From: Halobacillus_A sp043497005
GTDB taxonomy: Bacteria; Bacillota; Bacilli; Bacillales; Halobacillaceae
NCBI RefSeq assembly: GCF_043497005.1
Contig: NZ_JBIEKE010000002.1
Coordinates: forward strand, 1,302,001-1,366,000
DNA length: 64,000 nucleotides
Direction: 5' to 3'
Below are positions 32,479 to 41,497 of the stretch, in pieces. The translations under genes and the position numbers were made by a program. Below the pieces are notes generated by a model. It was not told the origin of the DNA, did not search any database, and saw only the letters and a list, made by a program, of their open reading frames with translations. How positions within the stretch are numbered: the first letter of the stretch is position 1; every line of letters starts with the position of its first letter.

Positions 32479-33536
32479 TATTTCCACGTCTTTTTTAATA
32501 CGCTCATCCAGTTTTGAGAAGCAATTTTATGAACCTCTTCAAGAGTAAATCCTTCCTTCCGTAAAAGATCTACCACTTTTGGCACGCCAGTTACATCTTT
32601 TAATTCATTAGGCAGAGTCGTACCGTCAAAATCTGATCCAAGGGCTACATGCTCCACTCCTATTAAATCCACAATATAACGGATATGACGTACAATTTCT
32701 TGAAGAGATGTATCACGGTTCATTTTTCCATCGCTTCGAAGCATATTCACACTATAAGTCACTCCCACGACACCCTGAGATGCTCTAATGGCATTTAGCT
32801 GCTCATCAGTGAGATTTCTTGAAATCGGACATAGGGAATAGGAATTCGAATGAGTGGCTACGATAGGCGCATCCGACACACTCACTACGTCCCAAAAACC
32901 CTTTTCATTTAAATGCGAGGTATCCAGCATGATTCCAAGCTGGTTACACTTCTTGACGAGAGATTTACCTGCTTTCGTAAGTCCCGGACCGATATCGCCT
33001 GTTGAAGGATAACGATAAGGTACCCCTTGAGCGAATGCGTTTGGACGACTCCATACGAGTCCAAGCGAACGCAAACCTTTTTGATAGTAATTCTCTAAAT
33101 TACTTAAATCAGGATTAATCGCTTCTGCCCCTTCAAAATGAAGGACAGCTGCCAGTTGATTATGAGCAAAGGTTTCACGTAAGCGATCAAAATTGGTAAC
33201 CACTTTAAAATTATGATTCGAAGAGCTTTCCATTCGGTATAAAAGATCAATCATATGATCCGTTACCCGTTTACACGCCTCAGCATCCACTTCTTCCGGC
33301 AGAGGGACATCGTACCCTTCTTCCATTAAATAGTCTTCCGGATCAGGAACTGATAACCCGGCGTATGGAGGTGGAAAAATAGCAAAAAATCCTCCCCTCA
33401 GTCCAGCTTTTTGAGCTCTGGAATAATCGATATGTCCTCCGTTTATCTCTTGAAAAAATTGTTCAGCTGAAGCATCGTAATTCATGTACAAGTTCAGCAG
33501 CGTATCATTGTGCCCATCAAATACTGGTACTGACAA
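32478..33536 (-). CDS. Peptidase M19 (membrane-dipeptidase family)
   Basis: 352 aa binuclear zinc dipeptidase. VFDGHNDTLLNLYMN supplies the HxD ligands, VLHFEGAEAI the bridging Glu, MLDTSHLNEKGFWDV and IVATHSNSYSLCPISRNLTD the two His sites, and VALGSDFDGTTLP the catalytic Asp region. It lacks a signal peptide, so despite the family name it is likely cytoplasmic, as usual for Firmicutes. AGGAGAGAATTTA precedes the start. Confidence 0.9.
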   Translation of the reverse strand: MSVPVFDGHNDTLLNLYMNYDASAEQFFQEINGGHIDYSRAQKAGLRGGFFAIFPPPYAGLSVPDPEDYLMEEGYDVPLPEEVDAEACKRVTDHMIDLLYRMESSSNHNFKVVTNFDRLRETFAHNQLAAVLHFEGAEAINPDLSNLENYYQKGLRSLGLVWSRPNAFAQGVPYRYPSTGDIGPGLTKAGKSLVKKCNQLGIMLDTSHLNEKGFWDVVSVSDAPIVATHSNSYSLCPISRNLTDEQLNAIRASQGVVGVTYSVNMLRSDGKMNRDTSLQEIVRHIRYIVDLIGVEHVALGSDFDGTTLPNELKDVTGVPKVVDLLRKEGFTLEEVHKIASQNWMSVLKKTWK

Positions 33537-33551
33537 TTAAATTCTCTCCTT

Positions 33552-35111
33552 CTATATCCGTTTCTTATTTAACTTCTTCAACGTTTCTTCATATTCCTCC
33601 TCTAATAATTGAAGATCTTCACGGGGTGATGGCATGCTCAGTCGGCTAATTAACTCAGTAAGCTTTGTTTCAAGGGCCATCGTGTCATACTCTTCCTCAC
33701 TGACAGAAGAAGGTTTATCTCTTTCCATCTCCCATTCCTCATACGTTCCATCAAATGTTCTAACTGTTTCATTATCCATCACCCACAGTTGATTCGCTGT
33801 TTCTTTTATAAATCGTCGATCATGGGTGACATATAAAACCGTACCGGGATAATCTTGTATTAATGACTCTAAGGCTTTTCTCGCTTCCACGTCTAGGTGA
33901 TTAGTCGGTTCATCTAAAAAGAGAACATTATAATGACCAACGAGTAATTTAGCGAGAGCGGCTTTTACCTTTTCCCCTCCGCTTAAATGTCCAACCTTCT
34001 TGAACACGTCATTCTTGTAAAAATGAAGACGTGCTAATACGGTTCGAATGTCAGACTCTCGCAATAAACTTCCCTCACTCACGTAATCATATATCGTCTG
34101 ATCATCAGGAAGCTCAGTTAAGTTTTGCTGAAATATACCGACTCTGGCATTTTCTTTCCAAGCCTCTTTACAATTTAAGATCTGCTCTAACAGAGTTGTT
34201 TTTCCGCATCCGTTGGCTCCTAATAAGGCCGTTTTAGAATTTGATCTCAACTGCAGGGGAGAAATACGATATAAGCCGTTCTTTTCCACGTCCTCTGCAT
34301 CCATTACATATTTATGGTAAATAGGCTCAACCTGGTTAAAACTCATTTTTAATTGATTACGTTCGAAGGGCTTTTCCACTTTTGAGAGCCGTTCCAATTT
34401 TTTCTCCAATGTTTTTCCGGCCCGCTGTACTTTTTTTTGTTTGGCGGCTGCTTTATTTTTACCTAATTGCCACTCGGAGTTACTCATTCGGCTGGGCGGC
34501 TTTCTCATTTTACCTGCTTGATCCTGTTTGTTGCGAATTGTCTCCTGAAGACGATTCTTTTCTTTCTGATATTTTTCATACTCTTCGATTTGCTGATTCT
34601 TCTCTATTCCTTTTTGATGTTCATAAAAAGTATAGCTCCCACGATAGTAATGGAGTTTTCCATCTTGAAGCTCCCAAATTTGATTACACACATGATCTAG
34701 TAAGTCACGATCGTGGCTGATGACGATATAAGCCCCGTTAAATAACTTTAGTTTTTCTTCTACATCGTGAATGTGTTTAATATCTAAATTATTCGTGGGC
34801 TCATCTAAAAGTAACACATCCGGCTCAGCAAGAAAGACTCTTTTAATTTTTTGCTGAGTAATCTCGCCCCCGCTCCCTATCATGTTTTCTTCATTATTTA
34901 ATTGTTTAAGCCATTCTATTGTGCCGCTGACTTTCACATCCGCCGTCTCTACAAGTTCCTTCATGAGATATTGAAAAAGCAGTGTTTTTCCTTGGCCATT
35001 TTTACCAATTAATCCAATTCGGTCGTCTTGGTGAACAACAAGTTCATCGATATTAAGAAGCGTACGATCTCCAATCTCATAATGGATATTTATCGCTCTC
35101 AATTTTTGCAT
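33552..35111 (-). CDS. ABC-F ribosomal protection protein (VmlR/Vga/Msr-like)
   Basis: 519 aa with two ATPase domains and no TM helix. Domain 1: Walker A GKNGQGKT, degenerate signature GSGGE, Walker B LLLDEPTNNLD. Domain 2: GANGCGKTT, LSGGEKVKAALAKL, LFLDEPTNHLD. The ~100-residue linker (residues about 160-260) is rich in Lys/Gln with MRKPPSRMSNSEW at its tip. In resistance ABC-Fs this loop reaches the peptidyl transferase centre and displaces lincosamides, streptogramin A or pleuromutilins. The attenuator leader (separate entries) strongly supports a drug-inducible resistance role. Confidence 0.85.
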   Translation of the reverse strand: MQKLRAINIHYEIGDRTLLNIDELVVHQDDRIGLIGKNGQGKTLLFQYLMKELVETADVKVSGTIEWLKQLNNEENMIGSGGEITQQKIKRVFLAEPDVLLLDEPTNNLDIKHIHDVEEKLKLFNGAYIVISHDRDLLDHVCNQIWELQDGKLHYYRGSYTFYEHQKGIEKNQQIEEYEKYQKEKNRLQETIRNKQDQAGKMRKPPSRMSNSEWQLGKNKAAAKQKKVQRAGKTLEKKLERLSKVEKPFERNQLKMSFNQVEPIYHKYVMDAEDVEKNGLYRISPLQLRSNSKTALLGANGCGKTTLLEQILNCKEAWKENARVGIFQQNLTELPDDQTIYDYVSEGSLLRESDIRTVLARLHFYKNDVFKKVGHLSGGEKVKAALAKLLVGHYNVLFLDEPTNHLDVEARKALESLIQDYPGTVLYVTHDRRFIKETANQLWVMDNETVRTFDGTYEEWEMERDKPSSVSEEEYDTMALETKLTELISRLSMPSPREDLQLLEEEYEETLKKLNKKRI

Positions 35112-35112
35112 A

Positions 35113-35146
35113 ATAAAAATCCTCCCTGCTCGTTCCAGAGAGGATT
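35113..35146 (-). terminator. Attenuator terminator overlapping the ABC-F ribosome site
   Basis: On the minus strand AATCCTCTCTG (35146-35136) pairs with CAGGGAGGATT (35128-35118) around GAACGAG, then TTTATT runs into the ATG at 35111. The 3' arm contains the GGGAGG ribosome site. Forming this hairpin would both stop transcription and hide the site. Confidence 0.8.
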
Positions 35147-35273
35147 AATCAAACCGTTCGAAGGCAAAGACAACATACTTGAAGGTATGCTGAAGCAATG
35201 ACATTCTTTTAAATGGCAGACTAATCCCTTGTTCTGAAACGAGTGTTTTTATAAACATGTCTCGTAAAAACAT
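35145..35273 (-). CDS. Candidate leader peptide of the ABC-F gene
   Basis: A 42-codon minus-strand frame starting MFLRDMFIKTLVSEQG and ending FAFERFD, with its stop inside the terminator's 5' arm. No good ribosome site precedes the first ATG; internal ATGs at codons 6 and 24 are alternatives. The positioning is what ribosome-mediated attenuation needs, but translation is unproven. Confidence 0.4.
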   Translation of the reverse strand: MFLRDMFIKTLVSEQGISLPFKRMSLLQHTFKYVVFAFERFD

Positions 35274-35356
35274 AAGGATTAGTACTTCATTGTTTTAAAC
35301 GTCAGTCCCTTCTATTTCGCTATCTTTATTATAAGCTGATCAATGTAAGATCACAA
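35147..35356 (-). promoter_or_regulatory. Promoter and antitermination leader of the ABC-F gene
   Basis: TTGTGA (35356-35351), 17 bases, TATAAT (35333-35328); RNA starts near 35321. Segment 1 CTAATCCTT (about 35282-35274) can pair with segment 2 AAGGGATTAG (about 35230-35221). Segment 2 can instead pair with segment 3, TTAATCCTC, the terminator's 5' arm. Thus 1:2 plus 3:4 terminates, while 2:3 antiterminates. Confidence 0.7.
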
Positions 35357-35370
35357 CTTTTCTTGCAAAA

Positions 35371-36135
35371 TTATTTATTTATCAAATCATACAGCTTATA
35401 CACTTTACCATTCTCAATTGAACCCTCATTAAATAAAACGTTCATCAATACACGAGCTACCTCTTGAGGAGAACGGAGCTGACCTTCTTCTTTAAGCTTC
35501 TTAAATTTGTCAACATCAGCAAAAGCTGATTCAGCAGAAGCCCGGATTTCTCCCTGCATTTCTGTATCAACTACTCCAGGACTATAAGCAATAATGGTAT
35601 GATCTTTGCCAGCTTCCTCTTGTTCCATAGCAGTTGTAGCGGTAAATTGATTGATCGCTGCTTTTCCACTGCTGTAAACACTCCAGCCATGAACCGTCTT
35701 CTCGGCAGCACCTGACGTTATATTTACGATGCCTGCTTTTACTCCCTGCTCATTTGCCTCTTTTAACAATCGGTTAATAAACAGGATGGGAGTTGCTAAA
35801 TTAATCTGAAGATGTTTATTCACTAATCCAGTGTCTAAATTTCCCACTGTCTCTATCGGATCAATTACTCCGGCATTATTAACGAGGTAAACCATATCAA
35901 CGTCATTTTGAAAGGCTAAGTACATAACCTTATCAATGCCTTGAGTCAAGTCATCTGCATCGCTTAAATCACAGCTGATGTGGGAATACGTCACATCTTT
36001 TCCTTCTGCCTGCTCTTTAAGATCTTCATTATATGTTCGCGATATTCCAATAACGTGAATCCCTTTTTCAAGAAATTGGTCTGCAATCGCTTCTCCCAGC
36101 CCTCTGGAATCCCCTGTTACTATTGCGTACTTCAT
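35371..36135 (-). CDS. SDR oxidoreductase, YueD/benzil reductase-like
   Basis: 254 aa short-chain dehydrogenase. Cofactor motif TGDSRGLGEAIA (with Asp where most SDRs have a small residue), NNAGVI, catalytic Ser in NITSGAAE and YSSGKAAINQF (YxxxK). GISRTY after beta 2 suggests NADPH. The whole pattern matches (S)-benzoin-forming benzil reductase YueD of Bacillus. AGGAGGATATATA precedes the ATG. Confidence 0.8.
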   Translation of the reverse strand: MKYAIVTGDSRGLGEAIADQFLEKGIHVIGISRTYNEDLKEQAEGKDVTYSHISCDLSDADDLTQGIDKVMYLAFQNDVDMVYLVNNAGVIDPIETVGNLDTGLVNKHLQINLATPILFINRLLKEANEQGVKAGIVNITSGAAEKTVHGWSVYSSGKAAINQFTATTAMEQEEAGKDHTIIAYSPGVVDTEMQGEIRASAESAFADVDKFKKLKEEGQLRSPQEVARVLMNVLFNEGSIENGKVYKLYDLINK

Positions 36136-36276
36136 TATATATCCTCCTTTTTTCTACTTTACATTTCCCCGGCTAATTAAATATAAAACACTCGTAAGCG
36201 TGTATACCTTTACAACACCCATTTGAGCATATATGATTATGAAAGATTATCTCCGCGTCATGAAGAAGGAGTCACT

Positions 36277-36909
36277 ATGAAATATTTATACTTATTTATT
36301 ATATACTTAATTGGTTTAATTGTATCAAGTCTTGGGCTTGCTCTCATTATCCGCTCTGGATTAGGTGTGGGCCCGGGAGACAGTATTGCCGTTGGTCTTT
36401 CTATGCATACCCCTATCACAGTAGGGACAGTCATGATCATCGCGTTTGTCATCTTATTACTTGTTAATGCGAAATTAGAGAAGAAAAGACCTCAATATGA
36501 ATCATTATTGCCCATTATTGTCCGGGGAACGAGTCTGGACTATTTCCTATACGGATGGTTATCAGATGCGAGTTATGAAGCATGGTACTCGCAGTGGGGA
36601 ATTTTCACTCTCGGTTTGTTAGCAACGGCTGTTGGAATCGCAGTTTATTTACGTACCCCTTTTTCCCGTATTCCTTTGGACCATTTTATGATGATTCTCG
36701 ATCAAAAGACAAAGCAGTCTAAAAGCACCTCACGTATTTTTATTGAATCGGGCATGGCTCTTATCGGTTTTTTACTTGGTGCTCCAGTAGGGATTGGAAC
36801 CTTAATAGTTGCTCTCGGCCTTGGTCCCGTCATTCAATGGGCTTACCAATTGTCACGTCCAATCGCTAGCATATGGACCGAATCTGAAAGAAAAAAGCGT
36901 GAATCCTAA
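36277..36909 (+). CDS. YczE/YyaS-like membrane protein
   Basis: 210 aa from ATG 36277 (MKYLYLFIIYLIGLIVSSLG), AAGGAG upstream; the frame from 36223 lacks a site. Five TM helices with the family block SGLGVGPGDSIAVGLSMHTP after TM1. YczE influences surfactin/bacillaene production in Bacillus by an unknown mechanism; that function cannot be transferred here without evidence. Confidence 0.75.
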   Translation: MKYLYLFIIYLIGLIVSSLGLALIIRSGLGVGPGDSIAVGLSMHTPITVGTVMIIAFVILLLVNAKLEKKRPQYESLLPIIVRGTSLDYFLYGWLSDASYEAWYSQWGIFTLGLLATAVGIAVYLRTPFSRIPLDHFMMILDQKTKQSKSTSRIFIESGMALIGFLLGAPVGIGTLIVALGLGPVIQWAYQLSRPIASIWTESERKKRES

Positions 36910-36931
36910 TTGCAGGATTCACGCTTTTTCT
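36891..36931. terminator. Bidirectional terminator
   Basis: AAAAAAGCGTGAATCC / AGGATTCACGCTTTTT (15-bp stem) between the YczE-like gene and the TRAP permease gene. The left arm lies in the last codons of the former. Confidence 0.88.
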
Positions 36932-36938
36932 TTCTACC

Positions 36939-39065
36939 CTAGGCTTCCTGTTCCTTAGAAGACTTACGCCTCGCCCTATAAACGGGGACGCCTATTTTAT
37001 CTTTATTCACCAGGAATTGCAGAGCTAGAAGAATAACGAATACGGACACTCCAATGATATCACTCATCGTACTTGGGTAAATTAAGGAAAGCCCCCCTAT
37101 GACAGCAGGAATCCTTTCATACCATTCTACTTTACGGAACCAGTACCCGACAAGCCCGGCGCCAATAGCAATCATACCTGAAATAGCTGTAAATAAAATC
37201 CACACAAGCTCAAAAGCGTTATCCACACCTATCATAAGCAGCTGATTTTCCAATACGAACATATATGGAATAATAAACGCTGCAATGGCGAGCTTGGCGG
37301 CATTCACCCCGGTTCGTATCGGTTCCGAGGAAGCAACTCCTGAGGCTGCAAAAGCTGCTAATGCTACCGGAGGCGTAATATCTGCAATGATACCGAAGTA
37401 GAACACAAACAAGTGGGCTGCTAAATCCGGTACACCTAGTAATATAACAGCAGGTGCTGCGATCGTGGACGTAATAACATAGTTGGCTGTTGTCGGAGAA
37501 CCCATCCCCAGAATAATAGCCGCTAACATCGTAAAGAACAATGTTAATAAGATTTGACCGTTAGCTATTGATACAAGGCTGTTGGCTAATTTCAATCCAA
37601 GGCCTGTCTTCGTTACGACCCCGACGATAATACCAGCAGCAGCTGTTGCTGCTACAACACCCAGAGCCGTACGCGCCCCGTCAACAAGGGCTTCAATAGA
37701 TTCTACAAGATTTCCATCAAACAAATAGCTTACAACTACGGTGACCATACCAGCAACAATGAATGCCTGCACAAGTTCAAATCCGCCTGTTGCCATACCA
37801 TAAATAACGTAGCCGATAAATCCGGCTCCAAAAGCAATGATATACAGCTTACGGAACTTCTCTTTTCTCAGTAATCCCACAACAATAGTAGTCAAAATAC
37901 CATACAGCGCTGCACGCATAACACTCATTCCGCTGCTTAAGAAAAGAATAATAGCAAGAATAGGTAACAATAAGTAAAGCTTTTTAAATACTTCTTTACG
38001 GTTTGGCATTTCTTCCGGCGACAAACCGCTTAGCCCTGTCCTTTTCGCTTCAAAGTGTGTCATGATCCATATCCCTGTGAAGTATAGGATGGCGGGAATC
38101 AATGCTGCCTTGGCAATCGACCAGTAGTCCACTCCGATAAACTCTATCATAAGAAAGGCTGCTGCACCCATAATTGGTGGCATTAATTGACCACCTGTAG
38201 AAGCTGCGGCTTCTACACCGCCGGCGAACTCTCTTCGGTAACCGAGTTTTTTCATCATCGGGATCGTAAATGCACCAGAAGTTACTACGTTAGCAACTGA
38301 ACTTCCGCTGATAGTTCCTTGAAGTGCACTGGAGAAAATGGCAACCTTTGCCGGTCCGCCTGTACGACGCCCCGCCAGTGTCACAGCTAAATCATTAAAA
38401 TACTGACCGACCCCAGTTTTTACAAGAAAAGCTCCAAACAATAAGAATAAAAAGATAAACGTTGAAGACACAGCAATTGGTGTTCCAAGTATACCTTCAG
38501 TTGTAAAGAACATTGACTGTACGAGGTTGTCTACGTCGACTCCTCTATGAATAAGGAAGCCGGGCATCTGTCTTCCCCAATAAGCATAAACAAGAAACGC
38601 GATAGCAATGACAGTTATCGGAATTCCTACTGCTCTTCGTGTTGCTTCAAGTACAAGCAGTACAGCTAAAACTCCCACATAGAAGTCAATAGTCGTTAAC
38701 GAGCCTGCTTGCGTAACGATTCTTTCATAAAAAAACAACCAGTAAGTGCCGACTACGAGACTCAATAAAACAAATATTGCATCGTACCAGGCTAGCTTTC
38801 CTAATTTTCGATTCTTTTTTGTAGCAGGGTATAATAAGAAAATCAATACGAGTCCAAATCCAACGTGCACTGATCTTAAAATTTGTGCAGGAAGGGGGTG
38901 AATCGTTGATGAATAGAGCTGGAATAAAGAGAAAGCGAGCAGACCTATAAATGCAAGTCTGCCTAACCATCCTGTTAACTCCCGGCTTCCTGCATCTGGA
39001 TCATATTTTTCCATGATTTCTTGTTGTTTTTCTGTCGATATTGTTTTGCTTTCCTCACTCATCAA
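36939..39065 (-). CDS. TRAP transporter fused permease (DctQM type, TAXI system)
   Basis: 708 aa with about 18-19 TM segments: a short DctQ-like half (residues about 25-120) fused to the large DctM half. DctM landmarks are ALQGTISGSSVANVVTSGAF, GVEAAASTGGQLMPPIMGAA and MGSPTTANYVITSTIAAP. It works with the TAXI binding protein in the same operon in ion-coupled uptake of a carboxylate. It overlaps the DUF1850 gene by 11 bases. Substrate unknown; many TAXI systems take glutamate or other dicarboxylates. Confidence 0.9.
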   Translation of the reverse strand: MMSEESKTISTEKQQEIMEKYDPDAGSRELTGWLGRLAFIGLLAFSLFQLYSSTIHPLPAQILRSVHVGFGLVLIFLLYPATKKNRKLGKLAWYDAIFVLLSLVVGTYWLFFYERIVTQAGSLTTIDFYVGVLAVLLVLEATRRAVGIPITVIAIAFLVYAYWGRQMPGFLIHRGVDVDNLVQSMFFTTEGILGTPIAVSSTFIFLFLLFGAFLVKTGVGQYFNDLAVTLAGRRTGGPAKVAIFSSALQGTISGSSVANVVTSGAFTIPMMKKLGYRREFAGGVEAAASTGGQLMPPIMGAAAFLMIEFIGVDYWSIAKAALIPAILYFTGIWIMTHFEAKRTGLSGLSPEEMPNRKEVFKKLYLLLPILAIILFLSSGMSVMRAALYGILTTIVVGLLRKEKFRKLYIIAFGAGFIGYVIYGMATGGFELVQAFIVAGMVTVVVSYLFDGNLVESIEALVDGARTALGVVAATAAAGIIVGVVTKTGLGLKLANSLVSIANGQILLTLFFTMLAAIILGMGSPTTANYVITSTIAAPAVILLGVPDLAAHLFVFYFGIIADITPPVALAAFAASGVASSEPIRTGVNAAKLAIAAFIIPYMFVLENQLLMIGVDNAFELVWILFTAISGMIAIGAGLVGYWFRKVEWYERIPAVIGGLSLIYPSTMSDIIGVSVFVILLALQFLVNKDKIGVPVYRARRKSSKEQEA

Positions 39066-39576
39066 GTGTCTCTCCTCTCATCAATTCCCAATTCGATACA
39101 TGGTCAGGCTCAATCTTGATCACTGCGCCAGCACCGACGATATCTTTCAAAAGATAAGATTGCTTTCTATATATAATGGTATGATCTGCCCGGACTTGAC
39201 CGACTGATAAGTTAATGGATTCATGAGAACCTTGCAGATTTGAAATGTAATACTTCCCGTCTTTCATTTCAAATGTTTCCCCTTCACCTGCGTTTGAAGG
39301 CATACCTATCGCCGTATCTTCGTAAATCATTTGCACAGGGTATAGCTTTCCATTTTTGACCTTATATTCTTCTATTACATCTGATAAGTGAACAGAATGA
39401 GTAAACTTAAGTTCGAAATTTTCATTTTCCGTAATGAGCATATAGGCATTTGGCCCTTGCCGATCCATAGATTGAAATGCCACCACAGATCGGTAAGGAT
39501 AAAATGCCCATACGATAGTCAAAAAAAGCCCTATTAAGCCCGCACCTATGATGATATATCTTCTAGGAACTCTCAA
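39055..39576 (-). CDS. DUF1850 protein of the TAXI-TRAP operon
   Basis: 173 aa with one N-terminal TM helix (YIIIGAGLIGLFLTIVWAFY) and an external beta-rich domain containing FELKFTHSVHLSDVIEEYKV, the DUF1850 core. It is regularly found between TAXI binding protein and permease genes, so an accessory role in that transporter is likely. The order here is binding protein, DUF1850, permease. GGTGATCAG precedes the start. Confidence 0.8.
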   Translation of the reverse strand: MRVPRRYIIIGAGLIGLFLTIVWAFYPYRSVVAFQSMDRQGPNAYMLITENENFELKFTHSVHLSDVIEEYKVKNGKLYPVQMIYEDTAIGMPSNAGEGETFEMKDGKYYISNLQGSHESINLSVGQVRADHTIIYRKQSYLLKDIVGAGAVIKIEPDHVSNWELMRGETLDE

Positions 39577-39723
39577 AACTGATCACCTAATCTCCAGCAA
39601 ATAGTAATAGATGCAATTATTTACTTATTGCATTTTACATGAGAAGGGACTGTTCTCAGGTTTTATTACTTAGTTAGCAATTCAAACCTAAGACAGCCCC
39701 GCAAGACTTCATTTTATTCAGCC

Positions 39724-40728
39724 TTATTCCTCACTAATTCCTTCTTCATCAAAATATTTCTGAGCACCTGGGTGAAGGTCTACACCTACTCCATCTAGTG
39801 CACTCTCTGCATCGATTTGACTGCCTTTATCATGTGAAATGGCATCCGTGTTGTCAAAGATAGCTTTCGTAATTTCGTAAACTGTATCTTCACTAAGATC
39901 ACTGTGAGCAACGAGCATAGCTTGTACAGCTACAGTTGGAACAGCTTCTTCTAATCCATACGTTCCTTCAGGTACTTCATCTTCAGCATAGTAGCTGTAT
40001 TCATCCATAAGTTCCTGAGCTTTTTCTTCTGAAACACTGACAATGTTAACGTCAACAGAAGCGGCTAAGCTTTCAACTGCACCAGTAGGTGTACCAGAAG
40101 TAATGAAAGCTGCATCAATTGTTCCATCTTGAATACCTGTCGTTGAATCACCGAAGTCTAAGTCACGAGCTTCAATATCATCATCAATGCTAAGACCGTG
40201 AATTTCAAGGATATTATCCGCGTTTGCATAAGTACCAGATCCTGGAGCACCTACGGAAACTGTCTTTCCTTCTAAATCTTCAACCGTTTCAATTCCACTG
40301 TCTTGCGTTGTTACAATTTGAATCGTTTCAGGATAAAGGGTACCAATTGCCCCAAAGTCTTCATTCGCTTCATCGAACATCACTTCGCCCTCAGCTGCAT
40401 ATGATGCAATGTCAGTCTGGGTGAAGGCGATTTCACCGTCTCCATCACTAATAGAGTTCATGTTTTCTACAGAAGCACCGGTAGAGGTCGCGTTAGCTTC
40501 TTCTACACCTTCTACATTATCATTAATGACTTGAGCAAAAGTACCTCCAAGTGGATAGTATGTTCCTTCTGTACCACCCGTAAGGATTTGAATGAATTGT
40601 TCATCCGCTCCTCCGCCTTCTTCGCCGTCATCGCCGCCGCCATCAGATGTACCGCCGCCACAAGCGAACAAGATCAGAGAAAGCGCTAACAACATTGAAA
40701 TAGTTAACAAGCTTTTCTTACTAAACAT
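39724..40728 (-). CDS. TAXI family TRAP solute-binding lipoprotein
   Basis: 334 aa from ATG 40728 (GGGGAGG seven bases upstream). Lipoprotein signal MFSKKSLLTISMLLALSLIL with lipobox LFAC, then an acidic Gly linker. QILTGGTEGTYYPLGGTFAQ and TSTGASVENMNSISDG are TAXI hallmarks for ligand binding, and VSVGAPGSGTYANADNILE lies in the hinge region. It is very acidic, as expected for a protein exposed to a saline exterior. First gene of the operon. Confidence 0.9.
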   Translation of the reverse strand: MFSKKSLLTISMLLALSLILFACGGGTSDGGGDDGEEGGGADEQFIQILTGGTEGTYYPLGGTFAQVINDNVEGVEEANATSTGASVENMNSISDGDGEIAFTQTDIASYAAEGEVMFDEANEDFGAIGTLYPETIQIVTTQDSGIETVEDLEGKTVSVGAPGSGTYANADNILEIHGLSIDDDIEARDLDFGDSTTGIQDGTIDAAFITSGTPTGAVESLAASVDVNIVSVSEEKAQELMDEYSYYAEDEVPEGTYGLEEAVPTVAVQAMLVAHSDLSEDTVYEITKAIFDNTDAISHDKGSQIDAESALDGVGVDLHPGAQKYFDEEGISEE

Positions 40729-40978
40729 AATGATTCCTCCCCTAATAATTTTATGACCACATTCCACCTTCAAACCGTGTCGTTACTATGTACAATTTGA
40801 AAGTTGAATGATCGTCCACAAATGTAATGAAAGTTCACATATAGACGACACCCCTATTTTACACGAAAATTACAAAATATAAAATAGCTTTTCCTACATT
40901 ACTGGACCCAACCTTTGGACTAGTGAATTGTATAAAATAATCTTAATTTTCCATTAAATAATTGTCAAGAAATAACAA

Positions 40979-41005
40979 AGGGTGTCCTGCAATGGTACAC
41001 CCTCT
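40979..41005 (-). terminator. Hairpin after the 144-aa gene
   Basis: GGGTGTACC / GGACACCC stem with one mismatch, then TTTGTTATTT on the minus strand; a moderate terminator. Confidence 0.6.
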
Positions 41006-41016
41006 GCTTATCTTCA

Positions 41017-41451
41017 TTATTTTAATTCTAAATTCGTTATGCCTCGTTCTTCTAGTTCATTTCCTAACTCTTCTTCTATCTGTAAACGACGTTCCATCAT
41101 TTCATCTGATAATGGTACGCTAATATCTCCATATTCTTCTTTCAAGCGCTTTTCAGACATCTTTTCAATCAGCATATCCCAAAAGCTGAATTCTTCATAT
41201 TCATCTACATATTTTTCAAAAAGCTGGCGTTCGTAAGCCGCTTGCAAATCATGAACTTCAAAAGCCTCTTGAAAACTGATTTTATCCTCAAGCCCGGCTT
41301 CTTTATACTTTGATAATACGAGTTCTCTAATTTCTTCAAAATTTTCATCTAATTCCAATTTTGTTGAATTGACCATCCAAGTACCAAGAAAAACGGCTTC
41401 AACTAACGTTTGGTATTGTTTCTCATCTAATTCCAAGTTTATCTTTTTCAT
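41017..41451 (-). CDS. Hypothetical acidic protein, 144 aa
   Basis: Starts at ATG 41451 (MKKINLELDEKQYQTLVEAV) with AGGAGG seven bases upstream. The open frame to 41598 only reads back into the aminotransferase gene. Helical, Glu-rich, no TM segment; EEFSFWDMLIEKMSEKRLKE is a central amphipathic stretch. Family not recognised. It follows dat by 46 bases and may be co-transcribed with it. Confidence 0.65.
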   Translation of the reverse strand: MKKINLELDEKQYQTLVEAVFLGTWMVNSTKLELDENFEEIRELVLSKYKEAGLEDKISFQEAFEVHDLQAAYERQLFEKYVDEYEEFSFWDMLIEKMSEKRLKEEYGDISVPLSDEMMERRLQIEEELGNELEERGITNLELK

Positions 41452-41497
41452 GGTAACCCTCCTGGGTGATAATGTAAGCAGGGTCATTATACCATAC

